Of a stretch of DNA of 38,757 nucleotides, positions 31,063-38,757 are shown piece after piece (within the stretch, counting starts at the first letter, position 1; each line of letters begins with the position of its first letter). The notes below the pieces were generated by a model. That model did no database searches and had not been told where the DNA came from. It saw only the letters and a program-made list of their open reading frames with translations. Where the stretch lies: NCBI GenBank assembly GCA_021414105.1, contig JAIOPB010000048.1, positions 1 to 38,757 of the forward strand. The letters run 5' to 3'. Made by a program: the position numbers and the translations under genes. The stretch comes from Nitrosarchaeum sp. (GTDB lineage: Archaea > Thermoproteota > Nitrososphaeria > Nitrososphaerales > Nitrosopumilaceae).

Positions 31063-32349
31063 TTGGGATTTGTTAAAACTCACAATATTTCAGAATTAAA
31101 TGCAGACATTATTGGAAAAGAGGTCGTATTAGGAGGATGGATTGAAGATCTTCGAAAATTAGGAAAGATGACATTTATCACATTACGTGATGCGTCAGGA
31201 ATTTCTCAGATAATAGTAAAAGGGGAATTAAATGACAGGCTAGAAGAGTTAAACCGTCAAAGCGTAATTAGTGTAAGAGGAATTGTACAAGAAACAAAGG
31301 CACGAGATTTTGATTTTGAGATAAAAGCAGATGAAATAGAAGTATTAGCAAAGGCAGTGCATCCATTACCAGTTGATCCAATTGGAAGAGTAGAAAGCAA
31401 CATCGATACAAGATTAAATCACCGTGCATTAGATATGCGAAACCAGAAAACCGCATCAATTTTCAAATTACGACATTATGTGTTAGAAATATTACGTAAA
31501 ACGTTAGCATCAAAAAAGTTTATTGAAATTACAACACCAAAAATAATTGGCAGTGCAAGTGAGGGGGGAGCAAATCTATTTTCATTGGATTATTTTGGTA
31601 AGACTGCATATCTTGCTCAAAGTCCACAGTTATACAAAGAACAAATGACAATAGGGCTTGAGAGAGTTTATGAAATTTCAAATTTCTATAGAGCAGAGAA
31701 TTCGCACACAGGTCGTCATCTTAGTGAATTTACAAGTGTAGATATCGAAGCTGCATTTATGGACTATAATGATGTAATGGATATTTTAGAATCACTAGTA
31801 ATGGAAGTGTACAAAGTTACATCAGAGAAATGTAAAAAAGAACAAGAAAACATAGGCCATACAATTGAAATTCCAACATCTCCTTTTGAAAGGATAACGT
31901 ACACTCAAGTAATTGATGAGCTAAAAAAAGTGGGTGAGAAAGTAGAATTTGGAGATGATTTGCTTGATTCACATTTAAGAATAATTGGAAAGAATCATCC
32001 AGGATTTTATTTTCTTATTGATTGGCCAATGAAGTTAAAACCATTTTACATAAGAGAAAAAGATGAAGATCCTAAATTATCACGCTCATTTGATCTTCAA
32101 TTTGGATATCTAGAATTGTCATCTGGTGGAACTAGACTACATAACTCAGAGATGTTAAAAACACGACTCAAAGAACAGGGTTTGGATCCAACTCAATTTG
32201 CAGATCATCTTAAGACATTTGATTGGGGAATGCCACCTCACTCTGGTTGGGGAATGGGATTAGACAGACTAATGACTACGCTTATTGGAATAGACAATGT
32301 AAGAGAAGTTGTACTTTATCCAAGAGATCCAGATAGATTAAGTCCATAA
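31063..32349 (+). CDS. aspS: Aspartyl-tRNA synthetase (possibly also for asparagine)
   Basis: About 428 residues from TTG 31063 (MGFVKTHNISELN); a TTG at 31036 would add nine residues and overlap the upstream gene. Class II features are an N-terminal OB fold binding the anticodon (WIEDLRKLGKMTFITLRD), motif 1 around KKFIEITTPKI, motif 2 with FYRAENSHTGRHLSEFTSVD, and motif 3 GMGLDRLMTTLIG. The archaeal/eukaryotic type is clear from length and HPLPVDPIGRVES. It charges tRNA-Asp. Many archaeal forms also charge tRNA-Asn; this cannot be decided by eye. Confidence 0.93.
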   Translation: MGFVKTHNISELNADIIGKEVVLGGWIEDLRKLGKMTFITLRDASGISQIIVKGELNDRLEELNRQSVISVRGIVQETKARDFDFEIKADEIEVLAKAVHPLPVDPIGRVESNIDTRLNHRALDMRNQKTASIFKLRHYVLEILRKTLASKKFIEITTPKIIGSASEGGANLFSLDYFGKTAYLAQSPQLYKEQMTIGLERVYEISNFYRAENSHTGRHLSEFTSVDIEAAFMDYNDVMDILESLVMEVYKVTSEKCKKEQENIGHTIEIPTSPFERITYTQVIDELKKVGEKVEFGDDLLDSHLRIIGKNHPGFYFLIDWPMKLKPFYIREKDEDPKLSRSFDLQFGYLELSSGGTRLHNSEMLKTRLKEQGLDPTQFADHLKTFDWGMPPHSGWGMGLDRLMTTLIGIDNVREVVLYPRDPDRLSP

Positions 32350-32390
32350 ATCAATTCAGATTTTTATTGCAAAGGAAATAACAACATTAT

Positions 32391-32639
32391 ATGATAGAAC
32401 AAACAGATGCAAAAAAAGTAGTAGAAGTAATAGGAAATAATCTGATTGGGGTATCACATGATTCCAATAGCTTTCAGAAATTACCAGATTCTTTTTGGGG
32501 TTATTTTGCAAGGGGCCATGACACAAAAGGGACATTTGGCGTAATAGTCACTTATTCTGAAAATGGAAACGATGTAGATGATCTAATCAAAATGTATGAA
32601 GAGTGGGTAAATAAAAATAAAAGTAAAGAAACCAAATAG
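32391..32639 (+). CDS. Small protein of unknown function (82 aa)
   Basis: 82 residues, MIEQTDAKKVVEVIGNNLIG then an aromatic strand region (FWGYFARGHDTKGTFGVIVTYSEN) and an acidic helix, ending KETK. No family is known. Its stop faces that of the zinc-finger-like gene one base away on the other strand, within a palindrome that also encodes KETK on that strand. Confidence 0.55.
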   Translation: MIEQTDAKKVVEVIGNNLIGVSHDSNSFQKLPDSFWGYFARGHDTKGTFGVIVTYSENGNDVDDLIKMYEEWVNKNKSKETK

Positions 32640-32656
32640 TCTACTTGGTTTCTTTT
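32624..32656. terminator. Inverted repeat between convergent genes, likely bidirectional terminator
   Basis: AAAGAAACCAA (32625-32635) and TTGGTTTCTTT (32645-32655) form an 11-bp perfect inverted repeat around the two stop codons. Poly-T lies at the end on either strand. It is inside both coding sequences. Confidence 0.6.
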
Positions 32657-32772
32657 AAGAGTTTTCTATACTCGTGACATTCCTTACAAATTGGCTTTCC
32701 CTTGTATTTTGGATTACCATCTGTAATTTTTAATGTGCCCTGATTTATTTTACAAATTACACAAACAACCAT
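32641..32772 (-). CDS. 43-residue zinc-binding small protein
   Basis: ATG 32772 to TAG 32641-32643. MVVCVICKINQGTLKITDGN leads to KPICKECHEYRKLLKETK. Two CxxC pairs 23 residues apart (Cys4/Cys7 and Cys29/Cys32) plus His33 make a zinc ribbon. Start and composition are convincing although the gene is short. No family is named. Confidence 0.7.
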   Translation of the reverse strand: MVVCVICKINQGTLKITDGNPKYKGKPICKECHEYRKLLKETK

Positions 32773-32849
32773 AATTAGACATTAGAATGAACAATTTATA
32801 AAAATTGGGAATTTTTTCAGGAGATACAAATTGTGGGGGAGTTCCCTTT

Positions 32850-33863
32850 TTAGAGCCTGTGGATAATTTCTTGGGTAAATTCAGATGTAGATTTATCTCC
32901 GCCAATATCTTTAGTTTTGACACCGCTTTTTACTAAATCAAAAATAACAGATTCTAGTTTTTTACCAACTGCAACACATTTTGAATCATTGTGTTTTGCT
33001 CCAAGCCAATCAAGCATCATTTTAATAGATAAGAGAAAGGATGAAGGATTTGCAATGTTTTTTCCTGCAATATCAAATGCAGCACCATGAACGGGTTCAA
33101 ACAATGCAAAATTATCACCAATGTTAGCAGCTGGCGCCATACCTAATCCACCTACAACTTGAGAGGATTCATCAGATAAAATATCACCAAACAAATTGGT
33201 AGTCACTATGACATCAAATTGTTCTGGTTGACGAATTAGATTCATAGCACATGCATCGACATACATTTGTTCAAATGAAATATCAGGATAGTTTTTTGCT
33301 ACTTCACTACAAGATTTTGCAAATAATCCATCAGTGAGTCGCATTACATTTGATTTGTGAACACATGTGACTTTTTTCATAGAGTTACGCTGCTTTGCGG
33401 TTTCAAATGCATATTTTGCAATTCTTTTTGAAGCATACTCTGAGATTATTCTTAATGCAACAGCAGAATCTCCCAAGCTAAATTCTTTACCAGTGTAAAG
33501 ATCCTCAGTATTTTCTCTAACAATTACCATGTCAATATCATCTCGTAATGCAGGCATGTGTGGGTATGATTTTGCGGGACGAATATTGGCATAAAGATCA
33601 AGAATACGCCTTAATACAACAATGACATCAGCTGCGCTCTCACCAACTGGAGCCTTTAAACAAGCATCAGATTTTTTGATTGTAGATATAGTCTCATCAG
33701 GAAGTGCTTTTCCAGTTTCTTTTAATGAAGAATCTCCTGCGCGTAATTTTGTGATATCAAATTTCAAATCTAATTTATCATTAATCGTATTCAAGATAGA
33801 TACTGCAGAATTAGAGAGTTCAGGTCCAATTCCATCACCAGTAATTAATGAGATTTTATACAT
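32850..33863 (-). CDS. leuB: 3-isopropylmalate dehydrogenase (isocitrate/isopropylmalate dehydrogenase family)
   Basis: 337 residues from ATG 33863 (MYKISLITGDGIGPELSNSA); a longer frame to 33980 adds an unlikely leader that crosses the promoter. Family features are GDGIGPE, the RRILDLYANIRPAKS arginine cluster, VRENTEDLYTG, VTTNLFGDILSDE and LFEPVHGAAFDIAGK. It oxidises and decarboxylates 3-isopropylmalate for leucine. The ENTED variant also occurs in isocitrate and homoisocitrate enzymes, so the substrate rests on the neighbouring leuA and ilv genes. An AT box (33886-33896) sits 27 bases before the ATG, consistent with leaderless mRNA. Confidence 0.82.
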   Translation of the reverse strand: MYKISLITGDGIGPELSNSAVSILNTINDKLDLKFDITKLRAGDSSLKETGKALPDETISTIKKSDACLKAPVGESAADVIVVLRRILDLYANIRPAKSYPHMPALRDDIDMVIVRENTEDLYTGKEFSLGDSAVALRIISEYASKRIAKYAFETAKQRNSMKKVTCVHKSNVMRLTDGLFAKSCSEVAKNYPDISFEQMYVDACAMNLIRQPEQFDVIVTTNLFGDILSDESSQVVGGLGMAPAANIGDNFALFEPVHGAAFDIAGKNIANPSSFLLSIKMMLDWLGAKHNDSKCVAVGKKLESVIFDLVKSGVKTKDIGGDKSTSEFTQEIIHRL

Positions 33864-33885
33864 AATCAAAAATAGTGTAAATGGG

Positions 33886-33896
33886 AATTTTAAATG
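33886..33896 (-). promoter_or_regulatory. TATA box of leuB
   Basis: In minus sense CATTTAAAATT, centred 27 bases before the leuB ATG at 33863: the distance predicts that transcription starts at or next to the start codon. Confidence 0.5.
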
Positions 33897-33929
33897 ATTG
33901 CTTAAAAAAGATAGTGCAAAGTCAGGAAG

Positions 33930-33940
33930 GTTTATGTTTT
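33930..33940 (+). promoter_or_regulatory. TATA-like box of the PII gene
   Basis: GTTTATGTTTT about 25-32 bases before ATG 33962, oriented toward the PII gene. Confidence 0.4.
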
Positions 33941-33961
33941 GTGGACAAAAAGCGGTAAAAG

Positions 33962-34294
33962 ATGTTGAAAATAGAGGCAATAATCAGGAGCTCAATGTTA
34001 CAAGATATTCAAGCAGTATTAGCAAAAAATGGAATACCAACTTTTTCAGTATATCAAGTACAGATAACAGGAATACACAAAGCACATAAAAGTTTGAGAA
34101 ATAAAACTAGTGATTTTATTCCAAAATCAAAGCTGGAGATTCTGTGTCCAGATAATGCAGGAGATGAAATAGTCAAAATAATTCAAGATACAGCCAGAAC
34201 AGGGGAAAAAGGAGATGGGATCGTATATGTCTACAAAATAAACAAATTAGTGAAAATCAGAAATGGGAACACAGACGAAAAGGCTTTATCATAA
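33962..34294 (+). CDS. PII-like nitrogen signalling protein
   Basis: 110 residues with the GlnB/GlnK fold: start MLKIEAIIRSSMLQDIQAVL, T-loop region HKAHKSLRNKTSDFIPKSKLEI, B-loop TARTGEKGDGIVYVY, and a strand with VKIRNG. These match PII, which binds ATP/ADP and 2-oxoglutarate and controls nitrogen uptake or assimilation enzymes. The tyrosine that enteric PII has in the T-loop is absent, so uridylylation at that site is not expected. It is divergent from leuB with a 98-base shared promoter region. No amt or glnA gene is in the window. Confidence 0.88.
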   Translation: MLKIEAIIRSSMLQDIQAVLAKNGIPTFSVYQVQITGIHKAHKSLRNKTSDFIPKSKLEILCPDNAGDEIVKIIQDTARTGEKGDGIVYVYKINKLVKIRNGNTDEKALS

Positions 34295-34300
34295 TAAAAT

Positions 34301-35818
34301 TTAGTACCCAATTTGTTTTTCATTGAACATTTTTTTGAGCATAATTCTGTTAATACCGTCAATCACTGCTTGAACGCTGGTAGTAACAATATCTTCACCT
34401 ATAGATTTTGCAGAGACACTGTTTCCTTGCGCATCTTCAACTCTGATTGTTACTTCACATAATGCAGTAGAACCGCCAGATATTGATGCCAAGCCATAGT
34501 CTTTGATTCTAAGTTCAGATATTTGTCCGGTGATTTTTTGAATGGCATTTAATGCAGCATCAACTGGACCAACGCCGTAATCAGTTCCGATAAAGTCCTT
34601 GCCATCAATGTTCAATTTAACAAATGCATAAGGCATTGTTCCAATTCCAGTAGATACGGAAAATCCAGTCAATTGGACAATTCGTTTGATTCCTTTTTCT
34701 CCTAGGATATTACTTGCAATAGAAAGGAGCTCAACATCTGTAATTTGTTTTCCTTGGTCACCAATAATTTTTATTTTATCAAGAATTTGTTTTGCCTGAT
34801 CATCTGTTGGGTGTATACCATATTCAGCAAGCATTGCATTCATACCATGAATTCCTGCATGTTTTCCAACTTGAAGCCATCTCTTTCTTCCAACTAATTC
34901 AGGACTTATTGGTTCATAGGTTAATGGATTATTCAATATGCCATGTGTATGTATTCCAGATTCGTGACCAAATGCATTATCACCAACAATTGCCTTGTTT
35001 GGTTGAACTTGAATGCCTACAGTTTTTGAGATAAATCTAGATGTTTCATAGAGTAATTCAGATTTAATTCCAGTTTCATATTTTTGATCATAAGGTAAGC
35101 ACTTTAAAGCCATAACAAATTCTTCCAATGATGCATTGCCTGCTCTTTCACCAATTCCGTTAATTGTGACATGAGCACATTGAGCACCTGCTCTTATTCC
35201 AGATAATGCATTGGCTACAGCCAACCCAAAATCATTATGACAATGAACACTAATTGGAAGTTTTGTAGCTTCAATTGCATCTTTAGTGATTTCTGCCATA
35301 TATTCCGGAGTGGCATAACCAACAGTATCAGGGATGTCGATTCTATCAGCACCTGCTTTTGCAACTTCACTAAATACATGTTTAAGAAAAGTTCTGTCAG
35401 TTCTTGTTGCATCTTCTGCAGAAAACTCTACTTGAAGCCCTCGAGATTTACCATATTCTACTGCCTCTATTGCTTTTTCAAGTGCTTGTTCTCGTGTCAT
35501 TTTGAGTTTATACTCTAAATGAATATCAGAAGTTGCGATAAAGGTGTGAATGTAGTTTAATCCTGCATCAACTGCAGCATCAATGTCTTTTTTATTAGTT
35601 CTAGCCAAACCACAGATATCAGAAGATAAACCTTCACTTGCAATCATCTTTACAGCTTTGAATTCACCGTCAGAGATTACTGGAAATCCAGCTTCAATTG
35701 CATCAACACCAAGTATGTCAAGTTTTTTTGCAATGGCAAGTTTTTGATCTGGAGATAGTGAAATACCAGGTGTTTGCTCGCCATCTCTTAATGTGGTGTC
35801 AAAAATTCTAATCCTCAT
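34301..35818 (-). CDS. leuA: 2-isopropylmalate synthase family protein (LeuA/CimA type)
   Basis: 505 residues. HMGL-like catalytic barrel: RIFDTTLRDGEQTPGISL with the metal-binding Asp, VHCHNDFGLAVANAL with two His, GIGERAGN, and Asn/His in DNAFGHESGIH. The C-terminal regulatory domain (about 385-500) probably binds leucine. Condenses acetyl-CoA with 2-oxoisovalerate; citramalate synthase (acceptor pyruvate) looks very similar and is not excluded. The start overlaps the ilvN stop by four bases, so leuA follows ilvB-ilvN in one operon. Confidence 0.85.
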   Translation of the reverse strand: MRIRIFDTTLRDGEQTPGISLSPDQKLAIAKKLDILGVDAIEAGFPVISDGEFKAVKMIASEGLSSDICGLARTNKKDIDAAVDAGLNYIHTFIATSDIHLEYKLKMTREQALEKAIEAVEYGKSRGLQVEFSAEDATRTDRTFLKHVFSEVAKAGADRIDIPDTVGYATPEYMAEITKDAIEATKLPISVHCHNDFGLAVANALSGIRAGAQCAHVTINGIGERAGNASLEEFVMALKCLPYDQKYETGIKSELLYETSRFISKTVGIQVQPNKAIVGDNAFGHESGIHTHGILNNPLTYEPISPELVGRKRWLQVGKHAGIHGMNAMLAEYGIHPTDDQAKQILDKIKIIGDQGKQITDVELLSIASNILGEKGIKRIVQLTGFSVSTGIGTMPYAFVKLNIDGKDFIGTDYGVGPVDAALNAIQKITGQISELRIKDYGLASISGGSTALCEVTIRVEDAQGNSVSAKSIGEDIVTTSVQAVIDGINRIMLKKMFNEKQIGY

Positions 35819-36297
35819 GCTCCACTCCTTTGCAAAGCCGCAACCCCTGTTCTTGCAACTTCGATTATTCCAAATGGTTTTGCCAATTCCTCAAAGGCTC
35901 TAATTTGATCAGGAGTGGCAGTTAACTCTACCATTATCGAATCCTTTCTAACATCATGTATTTTTCCACCATATGCATTTGCTAATTTGTTTACTTCCAT
36001 ACTATCATTAGCATTACTTAGTTTAATCTTAAAAATACTTAGTTCCCGATATACTGTTTTGTGTTCATCCAAGTGCTTTACTTCTAGTACATCAATCATT
36101 TTATCAAGTTGCTTTACTATTTGTTCAACTTGTTTTTCATCACCATATGTGGTAATAGTCATACGAGAATATTCTGGATTGTCAGTTACACCCACAGAAA
36201 TACTGTCAATATTGAAATTTCTGGATCTGAAAAGATGAGTAACCTTAAACAATATTCCAGGTTTATTTTCAACTAAAAGAGTAAGAATAGCCCACAT
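35815..36297 (-). CDS. ilvN: Acetolactate synthase small (regulatory) subunit
   Basis: 160 residues. An N-terminal ACT domain (LTLLVENKPGILFKVTHLFRSRNFNIDSISV) and a C-terminal half with VARTGVAALQR make the complete small subunit. It activates the catalytic subunit and mediates valine inhibition. It is nine bases after ilvB and overlaps leuA by four bases. ATG 36297 is the first start and gives a standard N-terminus. Confidence 0.93.
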   Translation of the reverse strand: MWAILTLLVENKPGILFKVTHLFRSRNFNIDSISVGVTDNPEYSRMTITTYGDEKQVEQIVKQLDKMIDVLEVKHLDEHKTVYRELSIFKIKLSNANDSMEVNKLANAYGGKIHDVRKDSIMVELTATPDQIRAFEELAKPFGIIEVARTGVAALQRSGA

Positions 36298-36306
36298 GGT
36301 AAATCA

Positions 36307-38004
36307 CTATGAAGGTAAAATCATATCCGCAAGAGAAGTTCCTGGTGCTACAAATGGCAATACATCTTCTTCAGGATCAATTGGAATATCAATTACTGTT
36401 GCAACGTCACTTTTCAATGCCGTTTTGATTGCCTTATCAAGTTCATCCATTGACTGTGCACGTATTCCTTGAGCTCCATATGATTCAGCTAGTTTTACAT
36501 AATCAGGACATTTTCCTTGATCAACTCCTATCATTCTTCTATTATAGAAAGTTCTTTGCCATTGTGCAACCATGCCCAATGTAAAATTATTTAAGAGAAA
36601 TACAATGACTGGGATATCTTCTAACACTGCAGTTGCAAGAGAATTTTCTGTCATGCTAAAACTACCATCTCCTGCAATGTCTACTACAGGAACATCAGGT
36701 CTTGCTACTTTGGCACCAATTGCCGCAGGAAATCCCCATCCCATAGTTCCAAGTCCAGTAGAACTAAAGAAAGTACCAGGTTGTATTACATCGTAAAATA
36801 GAGATGCCCACATTTGGTGTTGACCTACTTCAGTAGTTACAATAGATTCATGAGGTAATATTTCTCTGAGCTTTCTCAAGATTTTTGCAGCGCCCATTTC
36901 ACCTGGATGTAGTTTCAAATTTTCTTTCCAATACTCTTTGGTTTCTTTTACATGTTTAATCCAAGTATTTTCTTCAGTTCTTTTGATTGCTTTTTGCATA
37001 AGCATTTTCACCATAATTCTAAGTGATGCGCGTACATCACCAACTACTGCAACTGAGGTAGTTTGATTTTTACCAATTTCAGCTGGATCTACATCCATAT
37101 GAATAATTTTTAGTCTCTTTTCAAATGCTTCAAAGGTTCCAACAGATCTATCAGAAAACCTTGTACCTATTGCTAATACACAATCAGCTTCAGTCATCAT
37201 TTTGTTTGCCTCTGCGTGACCATGCATTCCAATTGGTCCCAATGATAATGGGTGATTCTCTGGAAACGCACCTTTTCCTTTGAAAGTAGTAACTACGGGA
37301 ATCATAAGTAATTCAGCAATAGATTGAAGTTCTGCAAATGCAGATGAGATGATTGTTCCACCACCAGCTAAGATAATTGGTCTTTCTGCACTAAGTAACA
37401 TTTCAATTGCTCTTTCAACATTTGCAATGTCAGGATTAGTCCATGGATGATAACCGCGAATTTTGAATTCGTCTGGAAAAATCATAGATGCTTCTTTTTG
37501 TTGGACATCTTTTGGAATATCAATAAGAACAGGTCCAGGGCGACCGGTTTCTGCAATGTAGAATCCTTTTCTAACTACCATTGGAATTTCATCAGGAGAT
37601 CTAGGTTGAAATGCATACTTTACAGCAGGATTGGCCATTCCAATAATATCACTTTCCTGAAATGCATCTTTTCCGATCATTGCCACTGGAACTTGACCAG
37701 TAACTGCAATCATAGGAGCAGAATCAGCTTGTGCAGTAGCAATTCCGGTTAGAATGTTAGTAGCACCAGGTCCAGATGTGGCAAAACATACACCAGGTTT
37801 TCTGCTGACTCGTCCAAATCCATCTGCCATATGTGCTGCAGATTGCTCATGTCTAACCAAGATGTGTCGAATATTACATCTAGCAAATTCATCATACATT
37901 GGAAGGTTTGCACCTCCGGGTAAGCCAAATACTTCTTTGACACCTTCTTTTTCCATAGCAACCATCAATGCTCTGGCACCTGTCATAGTTTCCATTTTAT
38001 TCAA
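36307..38004 (-). CDS. ilvB: Acetolactate synthase large (catalytic) subunit
   Basis: 565 residues, full length. Joins two pyruvates (or pyruvate and 2-oxobutyrate) in the first common step to valine, leucine and isoleucine. Features are the activating glutamate Glu53 (RHEQSAAHMADGFGR), ATSGPGATN, and the thiamine diphosphate motif beginning GDGSFSMTENSLATAV and ending NN. First gene of ilvB-ilvN-leuA. An ATG at 37995 is an alternative start. ilvC and ilvD are not in the window. Confidence 0.95.
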   Translation of the reverse strand: MNKMETMTGARALMVAMEKEGVKEVFGLPGGANLPMYDEFARCNIRHILVRHEQSAAHMADGFGRVSRKPGVCFATSGPGATNILTGIATAQADSAPMIAVTGQVPVAMIGKDAFQESDIIGMANPAVKYAFQPRSPDEIPMVVRKGFYIAETGRPGPVLIDIPKDVQQKEASMIFPDEFKIRGYHPWTNPDIANVERAIEMLLSAERPIILAGGGTIISSAFAELQSIAELLMIPVVTTFKGKGAFPENHPLSLGPIGMHGHAEANKMMTEADCVLAIGTRFSDRSVGTFEAFEKRLKIIHMDVDPAEIGKNQTTSVAVVGDVRASLRIMVKMLMQKAIKRTEENTWIKHVKETKEYWKENLKLHPGEMGAAKILRKLREILPHESIVTTEVGQHQMWASLFYDVIQPGTFFSSTGLGTMGWGFPAAIGAKVARPDVPVVDIAGDGSFSMTENSLATAVLEDIPVIVFLLNNFTLGMVAQWQRTFYNRRMIGVDQGKCPDYVKLAESYGAQGIRAQSMDELDKAIKTALKSDVATVIDIPIDPEEDVLPFVAPGTSLADMILPS

Positions 38005-38234
38005 TCAAATCAATCTCCATAATTTTAATGTGTTAAAACTCAGAGCACTTTTTACAGTACTAGATCAACTAGTAATAAGACACCCAATTTACCAGTTATC
38101 TTTGTGCTCATTGAAATTCAAATATAACATACAACTGATAATTAATAAAGATTCTCAAGAAATTACTAGTGTTTTTTGACGTGTCTAGTACAGAAGACTT
38201 AAACTGATAATTTTTCATATTTGAAATAACGATT
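38005..38234. other. Divergent intergenic region
   Basis: 230 bases between ilvB (minus) and the NTF2-like gene (plus). AT-rich with no hairpin or ORF worth listing; promoters for both genes should lie here. Confidence 0.5.
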
Positions 38235-38639
38235 TTGTCTGAAAATGAAGAAATTATTAGAATAATTGAAACGCTGTTTGAATCAGGAAAGACAAAGGAT
38301 TTTTCATCGCTTAGAGACATTCATCTCAATGATTCTAGATTTTCAAGTTTTAGTGATTTACCGCCATATGATCTAAAAGATTTTCAAACTACAGTAGAAT
38401 TAGAGGAATTAAAATTCATAAGTATTTCTGATTATAACTATCAAATTAAAAATCCAAAAATAAGTGTATTTGGAAATGCAGCCGTTGTAGCTTTGGAGTT
38501 AAATCAAAAAGGAATGCTAGTAGATACCAAAGCATACACAGGTGAACATATTTCAATTGAAGGCAGAGCAACTTTTGTGTTAGTTAAACAGCCAACATGG
38601 AAAATTGCACACATACATCTATCTAGAATAAAAAACTAA
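38235..38639 (+). CDS. NTF2-like/SnoaL-type small protein
   Basis: 134 residues from TTG 38235 (MSENEEIIRIIETLFESGKT). The pattern of helix-helix then curved strands, with FGNAAVVALELN, ISIEGRATFVLVKQPTWKIAHIHLS at the end, is typical of the DUF4440/SnoaL-like cone fold. It could be an isomerase-like or ligand-binding protein; catalytic residues are not definable. Its 3' end faces a converging gene with repeats just three bases away. Confidence 0.7.
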   Translation: MSENEEIIRIIETLFESGKTKDFSSLRDIHLNDSRFSSFSDLPPYDLKDFQTTVELEELKFISISDYNYQIKNPKISVFGNAAVVALELNQKGMLVDTKAYTGEHISIEGRATFVLVKQPTWKIAHIHLSRIKN

Positions 38640-38642
38640 AAA

Positions 38643-38757
38643 CTATTTTTTATTTGCTACTGGTTTGTGTTGTGGTTTGGTTTGAGTAGGTGGGTTTGAT
38701 TTGTGTTGTGGTTTGGTTTGAGTAGGTGGGTTTGATTTGTGTTGTGGTTTGGTTTGA
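38643..38757 (-). CDS. 3' end of a gene with proline-rich 12-residue repeats
   Basis: Only the last 37 codons are in the window. In the minus frame ending TAG 38643-38645 they read 12-residue units SNPPTQTKPQHK, then a tail KPVANKK-like ending. The frame is fixed by the stop and matches the 36-bp DNA repeat exactly. Pro/Gln/Lys-rich tandem repeats suggest an extended, possibly surface or nucleic-acid-binding tail. The rest of the protein is outside. Confidence 0.6.
   Translation of the reverse strand, partial: QTKPQHKSNPPTQTKPQHKSNPPTQTKPQHKPVANKK
38664..38757. repeat. 36-bp tandem repeat (2.6 copies)
   Basis: Identical units at 38664-38699 and 38700-38735 and a partial one at 38736-38757. 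The length is a multiple of three and the repeat is coding on the minus strand. Confidence 0.9.

Overview
The window looks like a chromosomal segment of a marine ammonia-oxidising archaeon of the Nitrosopumilus type (Nitrososphaerota/Thaumarchaeota). This is inferred, not proven: the DNA is AT-rich, the genes are archaeal (ATP-dependent DNA ligase, EndA-type tRNA splicing endonuclease, archaeal FBP aldolase/phosphatase, PIN-KH ATPase, family 4 uracil-DNA glycosylase), leaders are very short with TATA-like boxes about 25 bases before start codons, and there are many small proteins of the kind seen in this lineage. I saw no tRNA, rRNA, CRISPR array, transposase or prophage gene.

Layout. 1-4934: the 3' end of an FBP aldolase/phosphatase, a two-helix membrane protein, DNA ligase, a PhoU-like DUF47 protein, tRNA splicing endonuclease and two coupled unknown genes. 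5084-10975: a zinc alcohol dehydrogenase converging on a compact minus-strand operon. That operon encodes two related TIM-barrel isomerase-like proteins, a TatD-like hydrolase, a UbiA prenyltransferase and an alkaline-phosphatase-superfamily phosphodiesterase, and is led by a 48-residue ORF. Its content resembles the bacterial/plastid ebo cluster (EboB, C, E, F) without the EboD cyclase. 11116-13270: a tandem short-chain dehydrogenase followed by a possible MaoC-like protein; one missing base near 12926 would explain the awkward overlap. 13326-17602: two paralogous small proteins around a multi-pass membrane protein, a TauE/SafE exporter and three secreted or lysine-rich proteins. 17603-19308: mostly non-coding, with a 22-bp direct repeat, small ORFs and up to three structured RNA candidates. 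19309-26818: an MFS transporter, small proteins, an MntR-like regulator, and a signalling region (HPt, CheY-like receiver, PIN-KH ATPase, divergent histidine kinase). 26874-32772: two overlapping base-excision-repair glycosylases, a VTT membrane protein, an orphan oligopeptide ABC ATPase, a NusA-like protein with aspartyl-tRNA synthetase, and zinc-binding small proteins. 32850-38004: branched-chain amino acid genes ilvB-ilvN-leuA and leuB, with a PII protein divergent from leuB. The window ends in an NTF2-like protein and the repeat-rich tail of a converging gene.

The parts most worth following up are the ebo-like operon (prenyl lipid or secreted metabolite chemistry, product unknown), the free-standing structured RNA candidate at 18842-18973, and the probable frameshift between the tandem SDR and its downstream neighbour. 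All motif positions were read by eye; no similarity search or folding program was run.
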